Shown: piece by piece, positions 1 to 8,222 of the stretch | Layout: every line of letters begins with the position of its first letter | How positions within the stretch are numbered: position 1 is the first letter of the stretch | Assembly: GCA_946409545.1 (NCBI GenBank) | Contig: CAMJWT010000009.1 | Coordinates: 6,432-70,431, forward strand | Length of the DNA: 64,000 nt | Direction of reading: 5' to 3' | Source of the DNA: RUG12783 sp946409545 | GTDB taxonomy: Bacteria; Bacillota_I; Bacilli_A; RF39; UBA660 | Made by a program: the position numbers and the translations under genes | The notes under the pieces: generated by a model | Seen by the model: the letters and a program-made list of their open reading frames with translations, nothing else | Told to the model about the DNA's origin: nothing | The model's database searches: none

Positions 1-1880
1 AATGCTTTTCTTATTAATCTACCTTCTTCAAGACGAATTGGAATATTTTGTAAATTGGGTCTTTCACTTGATAATCTTCCTGTTCTTGTTAAAGTTTGAT
101 TATAAATAGTATGTATTTTACCATCACTTTTAATTTCTTCCATCAAACCAACTATATAATTACTTAATAATTTAGATAAAGTTCTAAACTTTAATATTTT
201 TTCAATTATTGGATAATCAGCAAGCTTATCAAGAATATCTTTACTTGTTGAATAATTACCGTCTTTTACTCTCTTTGGATATGGTAACATCATTTTATTA
301 AATAAAACATCACTTAATTGTTTAGGAGATGCAATATTAAATTCTACTCCTGCTAGTTCATAGATTTCTTTTTCTAAATTATTTATTTCTTTTTCAAGAT
401 CTTCTTTCATATTAAGTAAATAATTTTTATCTACTCTAAATCCAGTTTCTTCCATTTTAGCAAGAACATAAACAAGTGGAAGTTCTATATCAAAATATAA
501 CTTTTCCATCTCTTCAGACTTTACTTCTTCTAAAAGTTCATTACGTTTTTCATAAATAAATGAACTTTTTTTACAAGTATCTTTAACATAAATATCTAAT
601 TCTTTTTCTTTAATCGTTATTTCACTTCCAAAGATTTTATCATAGAAGTTAATATCATAATCATAAGTATTAGCAAGATACGCAATATCATTTTTTACAT
701 TTTTATTTAATAAATAAGCTTCTATCATTAAATCACGAACATTCTTATCAATACTTACATTATATTTATCAAATATTACTAATACTTTCTTTAAATCATA
801 TGTTGTCTTACTTGCTCCATCATTAAAAATATCACTATTTTCTATCAATTCAAAAGGAACATAATAATTATTTTTACTTGTAGAAATACTAACACCAAGT
901 GGCTTCGCATCATGATAGTTATATCCAAGAACTTCAAGATAAAAACTATATTCTTTTTCAAGAATAAGTTCAGACAAATCATTAACTACTTTGTAAGAAA
1001 ATTCTTTTTCAACTTTTTTCGTTTCTACTTTTTTTAACATTGAATAAAACTCAAGTTCATTTAAAATATTTACATAATCATCATTATTACCCAAATATTT
1101 AATATTATCTATGTTAGTATCAATAGGTACTTCACGATAGATGGTGGCAATTTCATAACTTAGATATGCATTATCTTTATCATTTTCTAACTTCTCTTTA
1201 GTTTTACCACTAATATCATTTATATTTTCATAAACGCCATCTAAAGAACCATATTTTTGTAGAAGTGATAGAGCAGTCTTCTCACCTATTCCTTTAACAC
1301 CAGGGATATTATCACTAGCATCTCCCATAAGCGATTTTATATCAACCATCTTCTTTGGATCATCAAGTCCATATGTGTTTTTAAACTCTACTTTATCCAT
1401 CATGATATAATCTTTAGTTTTTAATAATTTAACTTTGTTTTTATCACTTATTAATTGTAATAAATCTTTATCACTACTTATAATTAATCCTTCATAGTCA
1501 TTACTTTTATCAATGACACTTGCAAAAGTACCTATAATATCATCGGCTTCATAATTATCAATTTCAAAATACTTTATTCCCATCGCATCACATAGTCTAC
1601 GTGATACTGGAAACTGTAATTTTAATTCATTAGGTGTCTCATCTCTTTTACCTTTATAAACATCATATTTTTCATGTCTAAAAGTTTTTCCTTTATCAAA
1701 AGCTACCATTAAATATTCTGGTTTTTCTTCATCAATTATTTTATGTAACATATTGATGAAACCAAAAATAGCATTTGTTGGAAAACCTTTACTATTACGC
1801 ATTAAATTACCATTATAAGCGGTTGCAAAAAAACTTCTAAATAATAAGTTATTACCATCAATTAGAACTACTTTCTTCAT
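1..1880 (-). CDS. polA: DNA polymerase I, 5' part (3' end outside window)
   Basis: About 626 codons are present and the frame is still open at the window edge. The N-terminus (VVLIDGNNLLFRSFF) and the DAMGIKYFEIDNYEADDIIG and GDASDNIPGVKGIGEKTA motifs give the 5'-3' exonuclease domain. The middle is the 3'-5' exonuclease fold, but the usual catalytic Asp-x-Glu region reads YLEVLGYNYHDA, so proofreading is probably absent, as in Bacillus-type Pol I. The visible end, RTGRLSSERPNLQNIPIR, is the polymerase segment just before the catalytic DYSQIE motif, which lies outside the window. The start is ATG at 1880 behind GGAGT, inside the last 23 bases of the upstream membrane-protein gene, so the two are translationally close. 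Role: Okazaki fragment processing and repair synthesis. Confidence 0.95.
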   Translation of the reverse strand, partial: MKKVVLIDGNNLLFRSFFATAYNGNLMRNSKGFPTNAIFGFINMLHKIIDEEKPEYLMVAFDKGKTFRHEKYDVYKGKRDETPNELKLQFPVSRRLCDAMGIKYFEIDNYEADDIIGTFASVIDKSNDYEGLIISSDKDLLQLISDKNKVKLLKTKDYIMMDKVEFKNTYGLDDPKKMVDIKSLMGDASDNIPGVKGIGEKTALSLLQKYGSLDGVYENINDISGKTKEKLENDKDNAYLSYEIATIYREVPIDTNIDNIKYLGNNDDYVNILNELEFYSMLKKVETKKVEKEFSYKVVNDLSELILEKEYSFYLEVLGYNYHDAKPLGVSISTSKNNYYVPFELIENSDIFNDGASKTTYDLKKVLVIFDKYNVSIDKNVRDLMIEAYLLNKNVKNDIAYLANTYDYDINFYDKIFGSEITIKEKELDIYVKDTCKKSSFIYEKRNELLEEVKSEEMEKLYFDIELPLVYVLAKMEETGFRVDKNYLLNMKEDLEKEINNLEKEIYELAGVEFNIASPKQLSDVLFNKMMLPYPKRVKDGNYSTSKDILDKLADYPIIEKILKFRTLSKLLSNYIVGLMEEIKSDGKIHTIYNQTLTRTGRLSSERPNLQNIPIRLEEGRLIRKA

Positions 1881-2481
1881 TATTTGTTACTCCATATTTT
1901 ACTGTTAATTTATAACTATCAAATTCTCCAGTTGCTTTCATATAATTTGAATAATCAAAATCAATTTGATAAATATTTTTATCTTTATCAACAAAGATTA
2001 TTATTGGATTGGTACCATCTTCAAGATTTTCTTTATAATTTAATATTTTAGCAAGATCTTTATTAGTTATTTCATATTTATAACTTATTAAGTCTGATCC
2101 ATTTTCAACTTTTAATAAATATTTTGCATTTTTAATTATTTGTTTAATTGTATAAATATTAACTAATTCTTTATATTTATATTCAGATAATTCATAGTTT
2201 TCATCATCTCTAACACCAGAAAAAGTATAAGTGTTATCATTCTCTTCAATATAATAAGAATATTGATAATTATTATTTTCAATCATATCTGTTTTATAAA
2301 TAATATCTTCTTCTTTAACAGGAGGTACTTTAACTTGTTCTCTTGTTGTTCGTATAAAATATATTAATAAAGCAAAAAAGACAAAATAGAAACCAAAGAA
2401 TAAAATCATTCTTCTTTTTTTAACATCTGGTTGTTCTTTCCAATCATTATAATTTTTAAACATTTCTTTTAATTTCTTCAT
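1858..2481 (-). CDS. hypothetical single-pass membrane protein (207 aa)
   Basis: I do not recognise a family. The sequence shows a basic cytoplasmic N-terminus (about 25 residues), one hydrophobic segment at residues 26-43 (ILFFGFYFVFFALLIYFI) and a hydrophilic, Asn/Asp/Tyr-rich domain of about 160 residues that should lie outside the membrane. There are no cysteines or obvious catalytic motifs. It starts 2 bases after the fmt stop and its 3' end overlaps the polA start by 23 bases, so it is the middle gene of a tight fmt-membrane protein-polA operon. The overlap suggests translational coupling with polA but says little about function. Confidence 0.75.
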   Translation of the reverse strand: MKKLKEMFKNYNDWKEQPDVKKRRMILFFGFYFVFFALLIYFIRTTREQVKVPPVKEEDIIYKTDMIENNNYQYSYYIEENDNTYTFSGVRDDENYELSEYKYKELVNIYTIKQIIKNAKYLLKVENGSDLISYKYEITNKDLAKILNYKENLEDGTNPIIIFVDKDKNIYQIDFDYSNYMKATGEFDSYKLTVKYGVTNNEESSSN

Positions 2482-2483
2482 AC

Positions 2484-3434
2484 TTACTCCTTATTAACAA
2501 CCATTCCTGTTTTAAGATCTTTTTCACCATTTAAGAAATCAATAATATGCATTTTCTTTTTACCTTCTTTTTTTAGTTCATCAATATATATTATTCCATC
2601 ACTACATTTTATTCCTAAAGTCTTTTTATCAAGAATAACTAATTCTCCATTAACTTTATTATTAAATTTATTATTAATTTCATAATGTGTTTGATATATT
2701 TTATAAACTTTATTATCTAATGTGAAATATGCAACAGGAAAAGGATTCATTCCACGTATCTTATTAAAGATATTACGAGCTTTATCATTAAAATCAATTA
2801 ATTCTTCTTCATGACTAATATTATGACATATTGTTACTTCATCCTCATTTTGTTTAATACGATCATTTGTTCCATCAAGAATTTTAGGAATAGTTTGAAG
2901 TAATAAATCTCGTCCTATTACTTTTAATTTATCATGAATAGAACCAACAGTATCCGACTCACTAATGGGAATTTCTTGTTGACTAATAATATCACCTGTA
3001 TCCATTCCAACATCCATATACATAATAGTAACACCTGTTTTATCATAACCATCAATAACAGCATGATGAAGAGGTGAACCACCACGTAACTTTGGAAGAA
3101 GTGATGCATGAACATTAATGCATCCATATTTTGGACAATCAAGTATTACTTTAGGTATTATTTGTCCATAAGCACAAGTTACAATCATATCAGGATTTAA
3201 ATCAATAACACTTTGAAATTCTTTTCTTATTTTTATTGGTTGGATGACCGGAATATTATATTTTAAAGCAAGTTCTTTAACTGGTGAAAAACTAAGTTTA
3301 TTTCCCCTTCCAACTTCTTTATCAGGTTGTGTAACAACCGCAATTACATTTGTCTTTTCAATTAATCCTTCTAATACATCTAAACTAAATTCAGGAGTAC
3401 CCATAAATATTACTTTTAAATCTTTCATATTCAT
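2484..3434 (-). CDS. fmt: methionyl-tRNA formyltransferase
   Basis: This enzyme transfers a formyl group from 10-formyl-THF to initiator Met-tRNA. The N-terminus (LKVIFMGTPEFSLDVLEG) is the Rossmann-like start of the formyltransferase domain. NVHASLLPKLRGGSPLHHA carries the catalytic Asn and His, and GVTIMYMDVGMDTGDI the catalytic Asp. Residues from about 205 form the C-terminal tRNA-binding domain. The frame extends upstream, but ATG at 3434 is preferred: GGTGAT sits 5 bases before it, giving 316 aa, the usual length. First gene of a three-gene operon with a membrane protein and polA. A possible extended -10 (TGATAAAAT) lies just upstream, after the terminator of the preceding gene. Confidence 0.95.
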   Translation of the reverse strand: MNMKDLKVIFMGTPEFSLDVLEGLIEKTNVIAVVTQPDKEVGRGNKLSFSPVKELALKYNIPVIQPIKIRKEFQSVIDLNPDMIVTCAYGQIIPKVILDCPKYGCINVHASLLPKLRGGSPLHHAVIDGYDKTGVTIMYMDVGMDTGDIISQQEIPISESDTVGSIHDKLKVIGRDLLLQTIPKILDGTNDRIKQNEDEVTICHNISHEEELIDFNDKARNIFNKIRGMNPFPVAYFTLDNKVYKIYQTHYEINNKFNNKVNGELVILDKKTLGIKCSDGIIYIDELKKEGKKKMHIIDFLNGEKDLKTGMVVNKE

Positions 3435-3471
3435 ATAAATCACCAATTTAATTTTATCAAATTTATGTAAC

Positions 3472-3498
3472 AAAAAAAAGAGTTAAAAACTCTTTTTA
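3472..3498 (-). terminator. Rho-independent terminator of the 982-aa surface protein gene
   Basis: Stem AAAAAGAGTT / AACTCTTTTT with a 3-base loop, followed on the minus strand by a run of Ts. It overlaps the stop codon of the gene that ends at 3496. Confidence 0.8.
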
Positions 3499-6444
3499 TT
3501 GTTCGCCAAAATATAAAATATCAACAACTGCACGATATGTTGTTTCATTTGGTCTTTTATATTGATAGATAGAATAAACAGAAGACATTGTATTGGTTTT
3601 ATAATACATTCCTGTTGATCCACCACCATCAAGATTAACAACAATATTACATCCAAAGGTATCATGCATATCTTTATGATGAGTATCCATAGCACTAAAG
3701 TATCCTGTAGCTAAGACGAAATTATTTTCATCAATTTGACATAGAGTTGTACGTGGATCACTTCCACCACCAGTTTGCCAATTACCAGTTACAAAATGAG
3801 TAACACCCCAGGCATTTCTTGCCCCATTACTTTTTAGCCATTCCATCATCGTATTAGCATCACTTGATGTTTTATTTATTAGTTTACCATTTTTGTCTAT
3901 TGATAAAGTACCATAAACAACACTTCTTCCATCAGCCAATTGCGTCTTATAGTGATCATTTACTACTAAATTACCTCTTGTAGCAAGAACGGGAATATTA
4001 TCTCTTCCATTAATTGCGAAACCACCATTAGTACCAATCATACCTTTATTTTGATAGCCATAATTTTTTATTTCATAATCAAAGTGACTTGGTTTCGTTC
4101 TTGTATTAAATCCACTATTACCACAATTTAATTGTTTATAAGCATCTTTTACCCATATTAAGGAATAAAATTTATTATCTTTAGAAATCGTTTTATATTT
4201 TAAAGTTGCACTACTATAACTCTTATTTTCTAGTACGTTATATCCACTTGGAACATGTTGTGTTATATCATAACCACTTGATTCTTTTTTCCACATTGCA
4301 TATAAAGTTAAGGTATTATTTTTAATTCCCCACTCGCCATTAGTATATTTCCAAGTTCCACTCCAACCTGTCCAATTATAACCATCATCACTTCCAGAGC
4401 TATTAGTTGTCCAACCACTAAATTTATAACCAGTTTTAACAAAACCATTATTCTTAATTGAACAACTTTCATTCATCTTACAAACATGACTAGATACACT
4501 TCCACTTGTTGCCCCATTGCCTTTATAATTAATCGTATATTCATTAGAAGTATCTTTTGCCCAATGTGCATATAAAGTTATATCACTATTTATATTAACG
4601 ATTGTTGATGAAATGATTTTTGTTCCACCACTCTTTTCCGTGTACCATCCTTTATATGTATAATTACTTCTTGTTGGTGTTGGCAATTCACCATATTTAT
4701 TACCAACCGTAACTGTCTTACTAGTTGGTGTTACACTACCACCATTTGGATTAAAAGTGACTTTATAAGTTGTCACTGGAGTTTCACTTTTTTTAACTGT
4801 AATTTTACAAGTTGCGGATTTGTTATTACTTGTCGTTACCGTAATGGTAGCTGTTCCACTAGATACTGCTGTTACAACACCACTACCACTCACGGTAGCA
4901 ACACTTTTATTACTACTCTTCCATGTAATTTCTTTATTAGTAGCATTACTTGGTTTTATCGTTTTAACAAGAGATATTGTATCTGATATATTTAGAGTTG
5001 CACTTGTTTTATTTAAACTTATACTTTCAACTGGTACTTCATTTACAACAACTCTAATCTTTTTCGTAACATGTTTACTTTTAACAATTATTTCAGTTGT
5101 TCCTTTACCTTTACCTGTTATTAAACCATCTTTTACAGTCGCAACACTTTTATTTGAACTTTCCCAAGTAATAGTCTTATATGTTGCATTTTCCGGTAAT
5201 ACTTTAGCTTCTATTTTCTTTGTTCCATTAACATTAATTGAAACATCTTTTTGTGATAATTCAATATCAGTATCAAGAGTTTCAGTATCAACTTTTTTTA
5301 CTTTTACAGATGCGGTATCTTTATGAGAACCATCATTTGTTTCAATTGTTAATGTAGCATTTCCTGCTCCTACTGCTTTAATCTTAGTACCCGTAATAGT
5401 AATAACATTTGTATCACTACTTTTTAGTTTTACACCTTGATTCGTAGCATCACTTGGAATAATATCATATTCAATATTTTTAACTTCACCAATTGCTAGT
5501 TCAATATTATGTTCTAGAAGTTTTACTTCTTTCACCTTAACCGTCGTACTAGAACTATTTACAGTAACATTAACATAACCCTCTAGTCCATTAATCGTTG
5601 TACCAACAATTTGTGTTGTTCCAACACTTTTTCCAGTTACAACACCATCTTTAGATACAACCGCAACACTGTTATCTAAACTTTCCCATGTAACAGTATT
5701 ATTAGCATTACTTGGAGTTATGGTAGCTTTAATTTTTTGACTACCACCAACATTTATTTTAATATCTTTTGGTGATAATTCTATTTTCTTTGGTTCAACT
5801 ACTTCTTCGCGATCATGAACTGTTACTTCAACATCTTCATGAATTCCCGTTATTTTTTCACTAACAATAATATTACAATTACCAATACCTTTTGCTTCTA
5901 TTTTTCCATTACTATCAACAATGGCAACATTAGGGTCACTTGTCATATATTCTATTTCATGCAAAGTTGATTCTTTTGGTGTAAGTTTAAAATTCAATTG
6001 GAATGTTCCACCAACAATTAAATCTACTTTTTTCGTATTTAAAGTTATACCTGTTATTTCAATATTGTTATCAGATACAATAACCAAACATTCTGCACTA
6101 ATATTATTATATTTATCTAAGTAAGCCGTTATTGTTGCTACACCATTTTTCTTAGCTTCAATAAATCCTGTTAACTCATTAACTGTAACAATATCTGGTT
6201 TATCACTTTTAAATAATATTTTTCGACTACGAGTATTATCTGGTAAAACTTTAGCATTTAATTGAAAACTATTATTTCTTTTTAATCTTATTTCACTTTG
6301 AGACAAATTTATTATTTCCGGTTTATTTTCATACGGATTATCAATTATGCCAAATGTTGTAAGAGCAAATAAAACAACAAAAGCTATTAAAGCAAGCATT
6401 AATCCATAAGCAATTAATCTCAAAAAAAATCTTATTACTTTCAT
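3496..6444 (-). CDS. BIG_2 / InlB-repeat surface protein with phosphodiester glycosidase (NAGPA) domain, 982 aa
   Basis: Residues 1-35 hold a membrane anchor (FLRLIAYGLMLALIAFVVLF) with a basic N-terminus and no clear cleavage site. Six Ig-like BIG_2 repeats follow (about 40-550), with typical SDKPDIVTVNE and WESLDNSVAVVSKDGVVTGK strands. Next come two InlB B-type repeats (about 555-725; GWYTEKSGGTKI, ITLYAHW). Residues about 735-982 are a phosphodiester glycosidase domain, recognisable by GTNGGFAINGRDNIP and the NLDGGGSTGMYYK motif near residue 938. Members of this family cleave phosphodiester-linked sugars; the substrate here is unknown, and a cell-wall or capsular polymer is an inference. 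Start is ATG behind AGGAG. First of three paralogs with NAGPA ends. Confidence 0.9.
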   Translation of the reverse strand: MKVIRFFLRLIAYGLMLALIAFVVLFALTTFGIIDNPYENKPEIINLSQSEIRLKRNNSFQLNAKVLPDNTRSRKILFKSDKPDIVTVNELTGFIEAKKNGVATITAYLDKYNNISAECLVIVSDNNIEITGITLNTKKVDLIVGGTFQLNFKLTPKESTLHEIEYMTSDPNVAIVDSNGKIEAKGIGNCNIIVSEKITGIHEDVEVTVHDREEVVEPKKIELSPKDIKINVGGSQKIKATITPSNANNTVTWESLDNSVAVVSKDGVVTGKSVGTTQIVGTTINGLEGYVNVTVNSSSTTVKVKEVKLLEHNIELAIGEVKNIEYDIIPSDATNQGVKLKSSDTNVITITGTKIKAVGAGNATLTIETNDGSHKDTASVKVKKVDTETLDTDIELSQKDVSINVNGTKKIEAKVLPENATYKTITWESSNKSVATVKDGLITGKGKGTTEIIVKSKHVTKKIRVVVNEVPVESISLNKTSATLNISDTISLVKTIKPSNATNKEITWKSSNKSVATVSGSGVVTAVSSGTATITVTTSNNKSATCKITVKKSETPVTTYKVTFNPNGGSVTPTSKTVTVGNKYGELPTPTRSNYTYKGWYTEKSGGTKIISSTIVNINSDITLYAHWAKDTSNEYTINYKGNGATSGSVSSHVCKMNESCSIKNNGFVKTGYKFSGWTTNSSGSDDGYNWTGWSGTWKYTNGEWGIKNNTLTLYAMWKKESSGYDITQHVPSGYNVLENKSYSSATLKYKTISKDNKFYSLIWVKDAYKQLNCGNSGFNTRTKPSHFDYEIKNYGYQNKGMIGTNGGFAINGRDNIPVLATRGNLVVNDHYKTQLADGRSVVYGTLSIDKNGKLINKTSSDANTMMEWLKSNGARNAWGVTHFVTGNWQTGGGSDPRTTLCQIDENNFVLATGYFSAMDTHHKDMHDTFGCNIVVNLDGGGSTGMYYKTNTMSSVYSIYQYKRPNETTYRAVVDILYFGEQ

Positions 6445-6460
6445 ATAATCTCCTATTTTA

Positions 6461-6488
6461 ATTATAACATGATTCTAATCTTCTACAA
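6461..6488 (-). promoter_or_regulatory. promoter of the 982-aa surface protein gene
   Basis: Extended -10 TGTTATAAT (hexamer 6461-6466) and -35-like TTGTAG (6483-6488) with 16 bases between. The -35 lies inside the 3' end of the upstream gene. The -10 is followed by TAAAATAGGAG, so the leader is only about 15 bases. Confidence 0.6.
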
Positions 6489-8133
6489 TATAGAACATAT
6501 CAGCAATGGCTCTTCCACCACCAAAACGCTTTTTAGCACTAGACATTGAACCTGTTTTATAATATAGTTTTCTACTTCCGCCCCCATCTAAGTTAGCAGC
6601 TCTAACACATCCATATCGACTTTTTAATTCTTTACCAATACCATATAGACTTAAACCGCCACCTGAATAAATAACAAAATTATTTTTATTAACCTGACAT
6701 ATAACCGTTCTATTCGTACTATCACGTCCTGAATCAGGATTTAAAAGACTTCCATCATTACCAATTGGTGAAACGGCATAAGCAAAGTTATTTCTAATAC
6801 CATCTTTTTGCATTTCATTTTTTACTTTCATATTAGCATTATAATTAGTTGATGAAAAACCAGAATACATTTTTAAAATACCATCTTTTGTAATACCAAC
6901 GGTTCCATAAATATTATTTGAATACTTTTTATTTTCAACATCACGTAATACTTTTCCTTTATTAATAACATAAGGAATACCTGGGGAGCCTCCCCACCCA
7001 GCCCAAAAGAAACTTCCATTAGTAGCAACTAAACCTTTCTTTTGATATCCATATGTACTTATTTCGTGACTTAATATAACTTCGGCCGTCTTTTCATTAC
7101 CAAATGATGGAATAGCCGAATTAATTTGTTTATAAGGATCAGCTACCCATACAAGGACATAATCAGCACTTCCTACATTTTGAATACGATATTTAAGAGT
7201 TTTACTTTTATATGAAGCTATTTCTTTACCAATTTTATATTTACTATCATCAGTAATAGCAGGTAATGTATCTGCTTTAACGGTAATATTACAAGTTACA
7301 GCCTTATTATTAGATGTTTTAGCTGTAATTACACAACTACCTTCTTTAAGACCTTTAACAACACCATCCAAAACTTGACATATACTTGTATCAGAACTTT
7401 CCCAAGTAACGGTTTTATCAGTTGTATCCGATGGCGTTATTGTTGCCTTTAAGGTTACCGTTTCATTAACTTTAATTGTTTCTTTTTCTTTGTTTAAAGT
7501 TATTTTTTCAGCTTCAATTATTTTTTTATTAATATGAACTGATACACTTGCTTCAATACCATTTTTACTTTTGATTGTAACTGTTGCATCACCATCTTTA
7601 ATTGCTACAATATTTCCTTCATTATCAAAAGCTAAAATACTAGTATCACTACTTGTCATTGATACATTTTTATCAGTTGCATCATCAGGAACAATTTCAT
7701 ATTCTATTTTTTTAGTATCACCAACATCCATTATAATATTATTATTAATTATTCTTATTTCTGTAACTTCGACTATTTTATTCATGACGTTAACTTGAAT
7801 AATTTTATTAACTAATTGATTTTCTGATGTTACTCTAACAATTGTATTACCTTCACTAATACCTTCTAGTTCACCATTTTTAACACTCGCAATAGAAGGA
7901 TTAACACTATACCATGTAACAGATTTATATTTAGTATCTTCTGGTAAAACTTTATAAGTAATGATATATTTATCACCTACGTATAGACTGATATTATTAC
8001 TAGATAACTCTATATCTTTTTCATATATTTCATTGGTTTTACTATCACTTGATACTAAACCACTAATGATCATATAGATACTTATAAGTAATATGACAAT
8101 GAATAATACCTTTATGCCAATATCCTTTTTCAT
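6475..8133 (-). CDS. BIG_2 surface protein with phosphodiester glycosidase (NAGPA) domain, 552 aa
   Basis: The shortest of the NAGPA paralogs. Residues 8-25 (VLFIVILLISIYMIISGL) form an N-terminal signal anchor. Three BIG_2 repeats follow at about 40-120, 122-205 and 208-290, each with the P-x-[ND]-[AT]-T and WxSSD signatures. Residues 300-552 are the NAGPA domain: GLVATNGSFFWAGWGG near 370 and ANLDGGGSRKLYYKTGSMS near 513 match the 1314-aa paralog closely. The short stalk would hold the enzyme nearer the membrane than in the other two. Start is ATG with GTAGGAG upstream. No terminator was found before the next gene, so some read-through into the 982-aa gene is possible. Confidence 0.9.
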   Translation of the reverse strand: MKKDIGIKVLFIVILLISIYMIISGLVSSDSKTNEIYEKDIELSSNNISLYVGDKYIITYKVLPEDTKYKSVTWYSVNPSIASVKNGELEGISEGNTIVRVTSENQLVNKIIQVNVMNKIVEVTEIRIINNNIIMDVGDTKKIEYEIVPDDATDKNVSMTSSDTSILAFDNEGNIVAIKDGDATVTIKSKNGIEASVSVHINKKIIEAEKITLNKEKETIKVNETVTLKATITPSDTTDKTVTWESSDTSICQVLDGVVKGLKEGSCVITAKTSNNKAVTCNITVKADTLPAITDDSKYKIGKEIASYKSKTLKYRIQNVGSADYVLVWVADPYKQINSAIPSFGNEKTAEVILSHEISTYGYQKKGLVATNGSFFWAGWGGSPGIPYVINKGKVLRDVENKKYSNNIYGTVGITKDGILKMYSGFSSTNYNANMKVKNEMQKDGIRNNFAYAVSPIGNDGSLLNPDSGRDSTNRTVICQVNKNNFVIYSGGGLSLYGIGKELKSRYGCVRAANLDGGGSRKLYYKTGSMSSAKKRFGGGRAIADMFYIVED

Positions 8134-8181
8134 AGCACTCCTACTATATTTATTTTAACTTTTTTTAGCAAATTAATAAAG

Positions 8182-8212
8182 AAAAAAGTAGACATTTTTT
8201 TGTCTACTTTTA
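8182..8212 (-). terminator. Rho-independent terminator of the 1314-aa surface protein gene
   Basis: Perfect 11-bp stem AAAAGTAGACA / TGTCTACTTTT with a 6-base loop, just after the stop codon at 8223. T-run on the minus strand. Confidence 0.85.
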
Positions 8213-8222
8213 CTTATTTTTA

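Noticed and set aside
1858..1880. TGA read as tryptophan (Mycoplasma code)
   Set aside because: TGA ends the 207-aa protein here and the 45-aa protein at 22914, and Trp positions in conserved proteins use TGG.
4820..5326. Plus-strand open frame of 168 codons
   Set aside because: Antisense shadow of BIG_2 repeats; similar false frames occur opposite the other BIG_2 genes (9166, 10519, 12560, 24835).
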